From JAPPHY01 sp965247535 (GTDB lineage Bacteria; Chloroflexota; Dehalococcoidia; Lucifugimonadales; UBA2985), in the NCBI GenBank assembly GCA_965247535.1, contig OZ252018.1:186001-250000 (forward strand): a stretch of 64,000 bases of DNA, read 5' to 3'. The position numbers and the translations under genes were made by a program. The notes under the pieces are model-generated. The model saw only the letters and a list, made by a program, of their open reading frames with translations, searched no databases and was not told the origin of the DNA. Within the stretch, counting starts at the first letter, position 1; the number at the start of each line of letters is the position of its first letter. Below, one piece after another: positions 46,417 through 54,629 of this stretch.

Positions 46417-47889
46417 ATGCAACTGCCTCAGATGATCTATCCGCCTGGCGTCTGCCGTATACATATGCGGCCAACTCAGACAGAGCCACTCCCTCAGTAT
46501 CCGACAACCAATTGTGATGCGCCGGCGTTGACGGAGGCCCGGCGCAGCTTATATCGGAGATTCGCAAGTCGTGTAATCGTCGATGATAGGCTGAGCCGGA
46601 AACTAGTCTCCTATCAGGGGAATAAGGACGCTCCAGGACTGCGATGGCTCAAATACAAGGAAGGGTTTTCGGCGGAACTTGTAAGAGGACTTCTGGAGCG
46701 AATTAACGCCCAAACTGTCCTTGACCCCTTTTCCGGCTCAGGTACGGCTCCGCTTACCGCTGGCAGCGTAGGGATGCAGGGCGTTGGGATTGAGATTATG
46801 CCCATTGGGAACCTGCTAGCGCGATCTATAGCTGTCGCCGCCAATGGTGTGTGCCAGGAGGATGTCAAGCAAGCATCCAAGGACCTCATTGGGGCTTTGT
46901 CCTGTGCTGGACACGACGCCGACCTGATGTTTCGCCATCTTCCCATCACGGAACACGCCTTCTCTGAGCAAACCGAGTGGGACTTGGCAAAGGCCCGCTC
47001 GTTCATAAACTCGGTTGCTGACCCATCGTTGCATACGATTTTGACTCTGGCCTGCGTGAGCATCCTTGAACAGATCAGCTACACTCGCAAGGACGGTCAA
47101 TTCCTGCGATGGGATCCCCAATCCGGGCGAAACGTAAGCCCCAAATTACATAAGCCCTTCCTGCCCACCTTGGCCCAAGCCATAGAGGGTCGTCTAGGGG
47201 AAATAGTCGCTGACATCCCCGTGCTCAAGGCCCTGTATGGCGGTTCTACACCTGAGTTTATAGAAGGGTCCAGCCTCATCGAACTCAGAAAGTTGCCAAG
47301 CGAGAGTTTCGACGCTGTGGTAACGTCGCCCCCTTACGCCAATCGGTACGATTACTCCCGCACTTACGCTTTAGAATTGGCATACCTCGGATACGATGCA
47401 GAACATTTGAAGCAACTGCGTCAAGCTCTTCTTTCCGCAACGGTCGAAAACAGGTCAAAGCGGGAATTGCTGTCGCAGGAATACGGACACTCCTCCAGTG
47501 TCCTCAATTCCTTTGAAATGGCTGACAACCAACCGGCATTGCACGAAGCATTGGACATCCTCAAGGTAGAAGCCAACAACCTGAGTAACCGAAACGTCAT
47601 TACCTTGGTCGAGAATTACTTCACGGAAATGGCCTTGGTGGTCAGCGAGCTTGCGCGCTTGGTCAAGCCTGGAGGCAACGTATTCATGATCAATGATAAT
47701 GTTCGCTACCATGGTCAGGAGATTCCGGTGGACCTAATCCTGTCGGACTTTGCCGAGCAATCGGGGTTTAGGTGCGAGGCCATTTGGACCCTCAATAGGG
47801 GCAAGGGCAACTCCAGTCAGCAGATGGGGCGCTTTGGACGACAAGAGTTGAGAAAGTGCGTCTACCACTGGAGGAAGTGCATTGGTTAG
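46417..47889 (+). CDS. Type II DNA N4-cytosine methyltransferase (XcyI/Cfr9I-type partner)
   Basis: 490 residues. AdoMet motif I LDPFSGSGT at 102-110 comes first, and catalytic motif IV TSPPYANRYDYSRTYALELA at 303-322 follows. A long insertion between them probably recognises the target. The C-terminus has GGNVFMINDNVRYHGQEIPV. SPPY fits N4-cytosine (or N6-adenine) chemistry; the linked endonuclease favours m4C. The gene has an AGAGGA site 8 nt before its ATG and markedly lower GC than the adjacent nuo operon, suggesting acquisition by transfer. It overlaps the endonuclease gene by 8 bp. Confidence 0.9.
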   Translation: MQLPQMIYPPGVCRIHMRPTQTEPLPQYPTTNCDAPALTEARRSLYRRFASRVIVDDRLSRKLVSYQGNKDAPGLRWLKYKEGFSAELVRGLLERINAQTVLDPFSGSGTAPLTAGSVGMQGVGIEIMPIGNLLARSIAVAANGVCQEDVKQASKDLIGALSCAGHDADLMFRHLPITEHAFSEQTEWDLAKARSFINSVADPSLHTILTLACVSILEQISYTRKDGQFLRWDPQSGRNVSPKLHKPFLPTLAQAIEGRLGEIVADIPVLKALYGGSTPEFIEGSSLIELRKLPSESFDAVVTSPPYANRYDYSRTYALELAYLGYDAEHLKQLRQALLSATVENRSKRELLSQEYGHSSSVLNSFEMADNQPALHEALDILKVEANNLSNRNVITLVENYFTEMALVVSELARLVKPGGNVFMINDNVRYHGQEIPVDLILSDFAEQSGFRCEAIWTLNRGKGNSSQQMGRFGRQELRKCVYHWRKCIG

Positions 47890-48832
47890 CCAAGATGCCC
47901 GCCTTGAAGAGGCTAGGGAACGTGCCCTCATAATTTCGCGGCATCTCCGGCAGCGAAGGGATGAACGTATAAGAGCGATGATCGAAGGATTTAACGAGCC
48001 TCTTGATTTTGAAGGACAGTTGGAAGATTTGGCAATTGCGCGAGAAGCTTGGGATCACATGATTCAAATAGGTACTACTCCCAAGCTGGTCTTTGCCCAC
48101 CCTGACCTATTGCAAGCCCTCCCAGAAGCGTCCCTCCATTACCGTGGAATCGCCACCCTTTCACTCAAGCGAATGCAGTTGATGGTGGGTGCAGTCAAGA
48201 AGTGGGAAGACGGCACCTTGCTGAGAGCCCCAGCCGCCGGAAGGTGCTTGTCAGTGGCACGCGTCTATAACGCAGTCATATCTGCAATCATCACCGGCAC
48301 TGATGATTGGACCCTAGAAAACGGGTACAGGAACATCCTGGCTACTATCGGAATAACAGAAGACGGGGCGTTGAGGAATATAGTCGGGCAAGAGGGAGAG
48401 GCCGCAGTAAAGGAGCGAATCTCCGAATGGTTGGCAGCCAATGATGCAATCAAGATCGAGGTACAAGGAACAACAACGTTCCTGGGAGAAAGCAAGCAGC
48501 ACCGAATGATCTACGGCACGGAGCCCGACATCAAGTTTGAGCAGCTTAACAGCCAAGGGGTGTGGGACATCGTGTCCACGATGGAGATTAAGAGTGGGAC
48601 TGACCCAGCCGCCGCTCTTGAACGACTGGGAGCCATTCAAAAGAGTTTTGAACAAACCCCTGCTAGGTCTCGGAACTTCGCCGTATTGGGTATCGTGACG
48701 AAGGCTATGAGAAAACGACTTGATGAACTAAACGTCGCAAGAGATTTCCTTATGTACGAAATTCTGAATGACCCTGCAGCGTGGGAGGACTTTACCACAG
48801 AGATCTTTCACCACACTCTTCGGGTGGTTTAG
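47882..48832 (+). CDS. XcyI-type type II restriction endonuclease
   Basis: 316 residues. KLVFAHPDLLQALPEASLHY, ENGYRNILATIGITEDGALR, NIVGQEGEAAVKERISEWL, and the nuclease core YGTEPDIKF (E214, D216) with MEIKSGTDPAAALERLGAIQ (E235, K237) then KSFEQT and NFAVLGIVTKAMRKRL. This is a PD-(D/E)xK site in the arrangement I recall for the XcyI/Cfr9I family, which cuts CCCGGG. That target is inferred from the family only. The TTG start lies inside the end of the methyltransferase gene, so the pair is translationally coupled. Confidence 0.82.
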   Translation: MVSQDARLEEARERALIISRHLRQRRDERIRAMIEGFNEPLDFEGQLEDLAIAREAWDHMIQIGTTPKLVFAHPDLLQALPEASLHYRGIATLSLKRMQLMVGAVKKWEDGTLLRAPAAGRCLSVARVYNAVISAIITGTDDWTLENGYRNILATIGITEDGALRNIVGQEGEAAVKERISEWLAANDAIKIEVQGTTTFLGESKQHRMIYGTEPDIKFEQLNSQGVWDIVSTMEIKSGTDPAAALERLGAIQKSFEQTPARSRNFAVLGIVTKAMRKRLDELNVARDFLMYEILNDPAAWEDFTTEIFHHTLRVV

Positions 48833-48852
48833 GCCAGGGAGAGGAGCACCAG

Positions 48853-48909
48853 ATGCCACGTCAGAAGAAGGAACGTGGCCGCCAGGCTCAACCCTTACCG
48901 CCCGAATAG
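48853..48909 (+). CDS. 18-codon frame after the endonuclease
   Basis: MPRQKKERGRQAQPLPPE, preceded by a good GGGAGAGGAG site 6 nt upstream and 20 bp after the endonuclease stop. The basic-then-Pro composition resembles the beginning of a longer protein cut short by TAG. It could be a truncated third gene of the R-M locus or chance; no family was assigned. Confidence 0.3.
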   Translation: MPRQKKERGRQAQPLPPE

Positions 48910-49043
48910 GCGGTGCGCAGGTAGAGATAATCCGGGTTGTCTTGAGCGGTGGGCGCCAGACAGGTCCAGTCAGTGACACGGTCTAAGGGGTTCCATGCTC
49001 TATGAGGAGGTCTCTTGCACTTCCCTCTCCCCAATCGCGCCCC

Positions 49044-49072
49044 TTGTGGCGCTTCGTAATGTTTGTTATGAT
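49044..49072 (+). promoter_or_regulatory. Promoter of tRNA-Ser (and probably miaB)
   Basis: TTGTGG (49044-49049), 17 bp, TATGAT (49067-49072). A start near 49079 lies 10 bp before the tRNA. Confidence 0.6.
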
Positions 49073-49088
49073 ATTTCGTTAACAGGCA

Positions 49089-49180
49089 GGAGGGATCGCA
49101 TAGAGGCCTAGTGCGGCCGCCTGCTAAGCGGTTAGGGGGCGAAAGCTCTCTCATGGGTTCGAATCCCATTCCCTCCGCCA
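49089..49180 (+). tRNA. tRNA-Ser(GCT)
   Basis: 92 nt. The acceptor is GGAGGGA/TCCCTCC and the anticodon loop is CTGCTAA (anticodon GCT, reading AGC and AGT). A long variable arm GGGGGC-GAAA-GCTCTC is typical of class II tRNAs, and the T loop is TTCGAAT. The discriminator is G and CCA is encoded. miaB begins 9 bp after the 3' end. Confidence 0.96.
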
Positions 49181-49188
49181 AACGGGGT

Positions 49189-50517
49189 ATGCGCACGATG
49201 CCACAGACGCAGTTGAGCCCCTCCAGCTACCATATCTGGACCATCGGCTGTCAGATGAACACAGCCGACTCTGAGAGGCTTGCTGGCGCTCTGGAAGGCA
49301 TGGGCCTGGAGGAGACCTCCCGGCCTCAGGACGCCGACGTCATCGTGCTCAACAGCTGCGTGGTGCGTCAGGGCGCCGAGGACAAGGTGGTCGGCATGGT
49401 CACCTCCCTCAAGCCCGTCAAGCGGTCGAGACCCGACCGCATCCTGGCACTCATGGGGTGCATGGTGGGACCAAGCTCGGTACGGCTGCAGCAGCGATTC
49501 CCCTACGTGGACGTGTTCATGCGTCCGCAGCAGTACGAGCCGCTCATCGACCTGATCGGCGGTCGCCTCGGGGTCGACGTCGACGGCTGCCTGCGCGACT
49601 TGGCACCGCCCCGGCCTCGCGTCGCAACGCACGTACCGGTCATCCACGGCTGCGACGAGTTCTGCTCGTTCTGCATCATCCCGTACCGCCGGGGCCGCCA
49701 GAAGAGCCGCCCCGTCGATGACGTGACACGCGAGGTGGAGCTGCTGGTGCGCCGGGGCGTCCGCGAGGTCACGCTGCTGGGCCAGACGGTCGACGCCTAC
49801 GGCCACGACCTGCCGGACCGGCCCGACCTCGCCGACCTGCTGGAGTCGATACACGAGGTGGACGGCCTGGAGCGCATTCGCTTCCTGACCTCGCACCCCA
49901 ACTACATGAGCGATCGCATCATCGAGGCGGTTGCCGAGCTGCCCAAGGTGTGCGAGCACGTCAACCTGCCGTTTCAGGCGGGTGACGACCGCGTGCTGCA
50001 GGACATGCGCCGCGGCTACGACTCGGAGGACTACCGACGGCTGGTGGAGCGCATTCGTGACGCCATCCCGGGCGTCTCGATGAGCACGGACGTCATCGTC
50101 GGCTTTCCCGGCGAGACGGACGACGAGTTCCGGTCCACGCTGGACCTCATTCGCGACCTGAGGTTCGACAAGGTGCACTTGGCGGCCTACTCCGATCGGG
50201 AGGGCACCATCGCGCACCGTAAGATGGAGGACGACGTGTCCCACGAGGTGAAGCGGGCACGCGTGCAGGCGGTGGAGCAACTGCAGGAGAGCATCGTCGA
50301 GAGCATCAACGCAGGGCTGAAGGGCCGCGTCGAGCCGGTGCTGGTGGAGGGTAGCAGTCGAGAGGGGTGGCAGGGGCGCACCCGGAGCAACAAACTGGTA
50401 TACTTCTCCCACGATGAGGACCTGACGGGAGAGGTGGTTGACGTTAGAATCGAGAGAACCGGCCCCTGGTCGCTAAGGGGCGCGGTTGCGGAACAAGTCA
50501 TGAGCGGCGCGAGGTGA
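49189..50517 (+). CDS. miaB: tRNA methylthiotransferase MiaB
   Basis: 442 residues. A radical-SAM enzyme that adds a methylthio group at A37 of tRNAs. The N-terminal domain cysteines are in TIGCQMNTADSERL, NSCVVRQGAEDKVV and LMGCMVGPSS. The radical-SAM cluster is CDEFCSFCIIPYRRG. A C-terminal TRAM domain ends the protein. ATG 49189 or 49198 is plausible; the frame reaching back into tRNA-Ser is discarded. nadA follows 4 bp downstream. Confidence 0.93.
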   Translation: MRTMPQTQLSPSSYHIWTIGCQMNTADSERLAGALEGMGLEETSRPQDADVIVLNSCVVRQGAEDKVVGMVTSLKPVKRSRPDRILALMGCMVGPSSVRLQQRFPYVDVFMRPQQYEPLIDLIGGRLGVDVDGCLRDLAPPRPRVATHVPVIHGCDEFCSFCIIPYRRGRQKSRPVDDVTREVELLVRRGVREVTLLGQTVDAYGHDLPDRPDLADLLESIHEVDGLERIRFLTSHPNYMSDRIIEAVAELPKVCEHVNLPFQAGDDRVLQDMRRGYDSEDYRRLVERIRDAIPGVSMSTDVIVGFPGETDDEFRSTLDLIRDLRFDKVHLAAYSDREGTIAHRKMEDDVSHEVKRARVQAVEQLQESIVESINAGLKGRVEPVLVEGSSREGWQGRTRSNKLVYFSHDEDLTGEVVDVRIERTGPWSLRGAVAEQVMSGAR

Positions 50518-50521
50518 CCAA

Positions 50522-51727
50522 ATGGCTATGACCGAGAAGGTTCCATACATTCCCCTGACGGAGGTCGAGCAGTCGGCGTTCTGCCGTACCGACGAAACGC
50601 TGGACGTTAAACCGCTGGCGGAGGAGTTCGCCGCGGTGGTCAGCTGGCAGAGCATACCGGCCGAGTACCACCACATGGGCGGCGAGGAGCTGACGCGCCG
50701 GATCCGATACGCCAGGGATATACTGGCGGACCGGCTGGTGGTCCTGGGCCACCACTATCAACGCGACGAGATCATCCAGTTCGCCGACTTCCGCGGCGAC
50801 TCGCTCAAGCTGTCGCAGCAGGCTGCGGCGCAGCCGCAGGCGGAGTTCATCATCTTCTGCGGCGTCCACTTCATGGCGGAGACGGCCGACATACTCAGCG
50901 CTCCGCACCAGCAGGTCATCCTGCCCAACATCACGGCCGGGTGCTCCATGTCCGACATGGCCCGCACGGACGACGTACTGGACTGCTGGGACGACCTGAC
51001 GGAGGTGCTCGGCGAGGGCGGCGTCATACCCATCACGTACATGAACTCCACGGCCGCCATCAAGGCGCTGTGCGGTCGAAACAACGGCATCGTGTGCACG
51101 TCGTCCAACGCGCCGGCGGTGATGCGCTGGGCCTTCGAGCGTGGCGAGCGAGTGGTATTCTTCCCGGACCAGCACCTTGGCCGCAACACCGGCCTCAAGC
51201 TGGGCATTCCGGCGGAGGAGATGCTGGTCTGGAACCCGTTCAAGCCGATGGGCGGCCACACGCCGGAGGAGCTCAGGCGGTCCAAGGCGGTTCTGTGGCA
51301 GGGCCACTGCTCGGTGCACACGCGCTTCAGCGTTGCGCAGATCAACAAGGCCAGGGCCGCCCACCCGGACATCAACGTGGTGGTGCACCCGGAGTGCGTG
51401 AGGGAAGTGGTGGAACAGGCCGACTGCGACGGCTCGACGGAGTTCATCATCAAGACGATCAACGAGGCGCCTTCCGGCAGCAAGTGGGCCGTGGGCACGG
51501 AGATAAGCCTGGTGAACCGCCTGGCGCTGGAGAACCCGGACAAGCTGGTGTTCTGCCTGGACTCGGTGGTGTGCCCGTGCTCGACGATGTACCGGACGCA
51601 CCCGGCTTACCTGCTGTGGTCGATGGAGCGGCTGCTGGACGGCGAGGTGATCAACCGCATCACGGTCGACGACGAGACTGCGCACCATGCCCGCGTAGCG
51701 CTGGAGCGGATGCTGCGAGAGGTGTAG
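50522..51727 (+). CDS. nadA: Quinolinate synthase
   Basis: 401 residues. Condenses iminoaspartate and dihydroxyacetone phosphate to quinolinate with a 4Fe-4S cluster. LVVLGHHYQRDEIIQFADFR, FCGVHFMAETADILSAPHQQ, NSTAAIKALCGRNNGIVCTS, WQGHCSVHTRFS, VVHPECVREVVEQAD and SVVCPCSTMYRT cover the three substrate modules and the cluster cysteines. It is co-directional with miaB and nadC. No nadB (aspartate oxidase) is present in the window. Confidence 0.94.
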   Translation: MAMTEKVPYIPLTEVEQSAFCRTDETLDVKPLAEEFAAVVSWQSIPAEYHHMGGEELTRRIRYARDILADRLVVLGHHYQRDEIIQFADFRGDSLKLSQQAAAQPQAEFIIFCGVHFMAETADILSAPHQQVILPNITAGCSMSDMARTDDVLDCWDDLTEVLGEGGVIPITYMNSTAAIKALCGRNNGIVCTSSNAPAVMRWAFERGERVVFFPDQHLGRNTGLKLGIPAEEMLVWNPFKPMGGHTPEELRRSKAVLWQGHCSVHTRFSVAQINKARAAHPDINVVVHPECVREVVEQADCDGSTEFIIKTINEAPSGSKWAVGTEISLVNRLALENPDKLVFCLDSVVCPCSTMYRTHPAYLLWSMERLLDGEVINRITVDDETAHHARVALERMLREV

Positions 51728-51742
51728 GGGGATGGCGGCGTC

Positions 51743-52003
51743 ATGACGCTTGACGGGAGAATAACGCAGGTGGAGACTGCGGTTGGTCATCATACCGAAC
51801 TGCTCTCCCACTTAGCTTCCGTTCTCGAAGGACTGACCAGCGCCGTGAGAGGCATCTCTCACCGACTTGATCGTATTGAGGCCAGGCTCACGAACGTAGA
51901 GAATGGCCTAACGAACATTGGGTCCGACTTGGCGGTCCTGAAGAGTTGGCTAGCGCCGCCGTCGGAGAACTGCGACTGGACTCGCTTCCAAGTGTCGCGT
52001 TGA
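51743..52003 (+). CDS. Small coiled-coil protein between nadA and nadC
   Basis: 86 residues. From about 5 to 72 it is a continuous heptad pattern (ITQVETAVGHHTELLSHLAS, ISHRLDRIEARLTNVENGLT, IGSDLAVLKSWL), then a short tail with one Cys. It resembles the free-standing coiled-coil ORFs often seen in accessory regions. It is somewhat lower in GC than its neighbours, which suggests insertion between nadA and nadC. No function is assigned. Confidence 0.6.
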   Translation: MTLDGRITQVETAVGHHTELLSHLASVLEGLTSAVRGISHRLDRIEARLTNVENGLTNIGSDLAVLKSWLAPPSENCDWTRFQVSR

Positions 52004-52024
52004 AGACCTAGCCCATTCACTGAC

Positions 52025-52873
52025 ATGATGCATATCACATCCTCAATCCGTGACATGGTGGAGCGGGCGCTGGTGGAGGACCTGGGCCACGGCGACGTAA
52101 CCACGGACGCCCTCATTCCGCCGGACGCGCGTGGGCAGGCGTCGGTGGTGGTCAAGGCCGATGGCGTGGTTGCGGGCCTGGAGGTCGCGCTCGAGGTGTT
52201 CCGGCAGGTGGACCCGTCGACGCAGAGCCGTATTCGATTGGCGGACGGCGCGCCGGTGTCGCCCGGCGACGTGGTAGCGGACGTGGAGGGGAGCGTGGCC
52301 GGCATTCTGAAGGCGGAGCGGGTGTCGCTCAACTTCCTGCAGCGTCTCAGCGGCATCGCCACGGCTACGGTCGCCTATGTGAAGGCCGTGCAGGGCACCA
52401 AGGCCCGCATCATCGACACGCGCAAGACGGTGCCCGGCCTGCGGCAGCTGGAGAAGTACGCCGTGCGAGTTGGTGGAGGGCACAACCACCGCTACAACCT
52501 GGCCGACGGCATCCTCATCAAGGACAACCATATCGCGGCTCTGCGTGCGAGGGAGCTGGGGCTGGCGGAGATTGTCGATCTGGCGCGGGAACGCTCGCCG
52601 CACACGCTGCGCGTTGAGATCGAGGTGGAGACGGTGGAGGAGGCGGTCGAGGCGCTGGAAGCGGGCGCGGACGTGGTTCTGCTGGACAACATGACGCCGG
52701 ACGAAATGCGCCGCGTCGTGGAGATTTCGGGAGGCCGGGCGCTGCTGGAGGCGTCGGGCGGCGTGACATTGGACACGGTGCGAGCGGTTGCTGAGACGGG
52801 CGTGGACCTGATATCGGTTGGGGCGCTGACGCACTCGGTGCGGGCGTTGGACATCAGCCTGGACATGGGGTAG
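52025..52873 (+). CDS. nadC: Nicotinate-nucleotide pyrophosphorylase (carboxylating)
   Basis: 282 residues. Quinolinate phosphoribosyltransferase, next step after NadA. VERALVEDLGHGDVTTDALI, RVSLNFLQRLSGIATATVAY, IIDTRKTVPGLRQLEKYAVR, VGGGHNHRYNLADGILIKDN, LRVEIEVETVEEAVEALEAG and LLEASGGVTLDTVRAVAETG span the fold. ATG 52025 is used; an ATG at 52028 follows. It feeds nicotinate mononucleotide to NadD (13963). Confidence 0.95.
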   Translation: MMHITSSIRDMVERALVEDLGHGDVTTDALIPPDARGQASVVVKADGVVAGLEVALEVFRQVDPSTQSRIRLADGAPVSPGDVVADVEGSVAGILKAERVSLNFLQRLSGIATATVAYVKAVQGTKARIIDTRKTVPGLRQLEKYAVRVGGGHNHRYNLADGILIKDNHIAALRARELGLAEIVDLARERSPHTLRVEIEVETVEEAVEALEAGADVVLLDNMTPDEMRRVVEISGGRALLEASGGVTLDTVRAVAETGVDLISVGALTHSVRALDISLDMG

Positions 52874-52968
52874 GTGGGCGCGGGCAAGAGGCGTTCTCAG
52901 ACAGCTCCGTATGCCCCAATACCAGAGAGGAGGAACGCCAAGATAGGCCCCCCCTCACGCACGTCAGC

Positions 52969-52997
52969 TTGCATTGGCTGCCCAACTGTGCGATACT
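52969..52997 (+). promoter_or_regulatory. rpsB-tsf promoter
   Basis: TTGCAT (52969-52974), 17 bp, GATACT (52992-52997). The leader to ATG 53048 is about 44 nt and contains GGGAGGAG. Confidence 0.5.
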
Positions 52998-53047
52998 CAG
53001 GCACGCACCTTTAGGCGGGAGTCGCAGTCAGGGAGGAGCGCGCACGC

Positions 53048-53971
53048 ATGGTCGTATCTGATGAGCGGGATGTAGCCTCTCAACCACAAGAGGCGCTTAC
53101 CATGAAGTCTCTGCTGGAAGCAGGGGTCCACTTTGGGCATCAGACCCAGAGATGGCACCCCCGCATGAAGCAGTACATTTTTTCGCAGCGCAACGGCATT
53201 CACATCATAGACCTGCAGCAGTCGATGTCACTGCTCAAGCGTGCGCAGCAATTCATCTCGGACATAGTGGCCGGCGGTCAGAGCGTGCTCTTCGTGGGCA
53301 CCAAGCGCCAGGCTCAGGACTCCGTCGAGCAGGCCGCCAAGAACTGCAGCATGTTCTACGTGAAGCATCGCTGGCTAGGTGGAACGCTCACCAACTTCCC
53401 GTCCATACAGGGGCGCATCGACTACCTCGTGCGGTTGGAGGAGCGCCGCGCCAAGGGTGGCTTCGCCCGGCTCACCAAGAAGGAGGCGCTGAAGCTGGAG
53501 GACGAGGTGCAGCGGCTCAACCGCAACTTCGGGGGCGTCAAGGAGATGACCACGTTGCCCGGGGCGCTCTTCGTAGTGGACATCGGCCGTGAGAAGATAG
53601 CCGTGGCCGAGGGTAGACGTATGGGCATACCCATCGTTGCGCTCGTGGATACGGACGGCGATCCCGACCTGGTCGACCACCCCATCGCCGCCAATGACGA
53701 CGCAATTCGCTCCATAAGCCTTGTGACCGCCCGCATCTCATACGCCGTGATGGAGGGCCTGCGCAGGCGCGCAGAGCTTGCCAACGCCGCGCAGGAGCAG
53801 GAGGAGATGGCGGAGGAGGCCCTGGAAACCGGTGACGATGAAGAAGAAGAGGTCGGGGAGACGCTGGTGGAAGTGGACCCGGAGGCACTGGCTCGCGCAA
53901 TGGCCAGTGAGCCCGGACCGGCGCCGGTGCAGCGGACCTCAAACCAGAGTTCCACTGAAGGGACCGCATAG
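53048..53971 (+). CDS. rpsB: 30S ribosomal protein S2
   Basis: 307 residues. SLLEAGVHFGHQTQRWHPRM, FIFSQRNGIHIIDLQ-like segment, VLFVGTKRQAQDSVEQAAKN, YVKHRWLGGTLTNFPSIQGR and PGALFVVDIGREKIAVAEGR are the S2 signatures. A C-terminal extension of about 60 residues is acidic (EETGDDEEEE-like), longer than in E. coli S2 and common in Chloroflexota. It is the first gene of the rpsB-tsf pair. Confidence 0.95.
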   Translation: MVVSDERDVASQPQEALTMKSLLEAGVHFGHQTQRWHPRMKQYIFSQRNGIHIIDLQQSMSLLKRAQQFISDIVAGGQSVLFVGTKRQAQDSVEQAAKNCSMFYVKHRWLGGTLTNFPSIQGRIDYLVRLEERRAKGGFARLTKKEALKLEDEVQRLNRNFGGVKEMTTLPGALFVVDIGREKIAVAEGRRMGIPIVALVDTDGDPDLVDHPIAANDDAIRSISLVTARISYAVMEGLRRRAELANAAQEQEEMAEEALETGDDEEEEVGETLVEVDPEALARAMASEPGPAPVQRTSNQSSTEGTA

Positions 53972-53973
53972 CC

Positions 53974-54498
53974 ATGCCGGGAGTATCGCTTGACGCAATC
54001 AAGGACCTGAGAGAGCAGACCAGCGCGGGCGTCATGGACTGCAAGAACGCGCTGGAGGAGGCGGGCGGCGACATGGCGAAGGCGGTTGAGCTTCTGAGAC
54101 AGAAGGGCCTGTCGATAGCTGCCAAGAAGTCGTCGAGGGACACGCTGGAGGGCGTGGTCGACTGCTACATTCACGCGGGCAGCCGCGTCGGCGCAATCGT
54201 GGAGCTGAACTGCGAGACGGACTTCGTGGCTAGAACCCCGGAGTTCAAGGAGCTGGCGCACAACCTGGCCATGCAGGTCGCGGCCATGTCTCCCCGCTAC
54301 GTGGACGGTGAGGCCGCCCCGGAGGACGAGACCGCAGGCGCCGGGGACATGCTGCTCATGGAGCAGGACTTCATCAAGGACCCGTCCCTGACTATCAGGG
54401 ACGTGGTGAACAACGTCATGGCTCGCGTGGGCGAGAACATCCGCGTCCGGCGGTTCCAGAGGTTTGCGCTGGGCGAGGACGCGGCCTCGATCGAGTAG
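53974..54498 (+). CDS. tsf: Elongation factor Ts, short form
   Basis: 174 residues, against about 280 in E. coli. IKDLREQTSAGVMDCKNALE is the N-terminal UBA-like signature and VELNCETDFVARTPEFKELA the second. The core then runs to the end with only one dimerisation subdomain, as in Thermus and related phyla. It recycles EF-Tu by nucleotide exchange. The ATG lies 2 bp after the rpsB stop. Confidence 0.94.
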   Translation: MPGVSLDAIKDLREQTSAGVMDCKNALEEAGGDMAKAVELLRQKGLSIAAKKSSRDTLEGVVDCYIHAGSRVGAIVELNCETDFVARTPEFKELAHNLAMQVAAMSPRYVDGEAAPEDETAGAGDMLLMEQDFIKDPSLTIRDVVNNVMARVGENIRVRRFQRFALGEDAASIE

Positions 54499-54629
54499 CT
54501 CAGGCACTCCGTTTACCGCGCGGTCGCGCTTGCAGGAAACCTACGATTGCTCCCTACCGTAGCCGTGCTGTTCGCGCGGTGCACTCCGTTCCTGGCGGAG
54601 AGCCCAGCAATCCACCAGCCAGGACTCCA

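Noticed and set aside
50498..51811. 437-codon frame antisense to nadA
   Set aside because: Shadow of GC-rich codon bias; the plus strand has all NadA cluster cysteines.
52890..52939. GGCGTTC/GAACGCC inverted repeat after nadC as a terminator
   Set aside because: The loop is 36 nt and there is no T-run; too weak to call.
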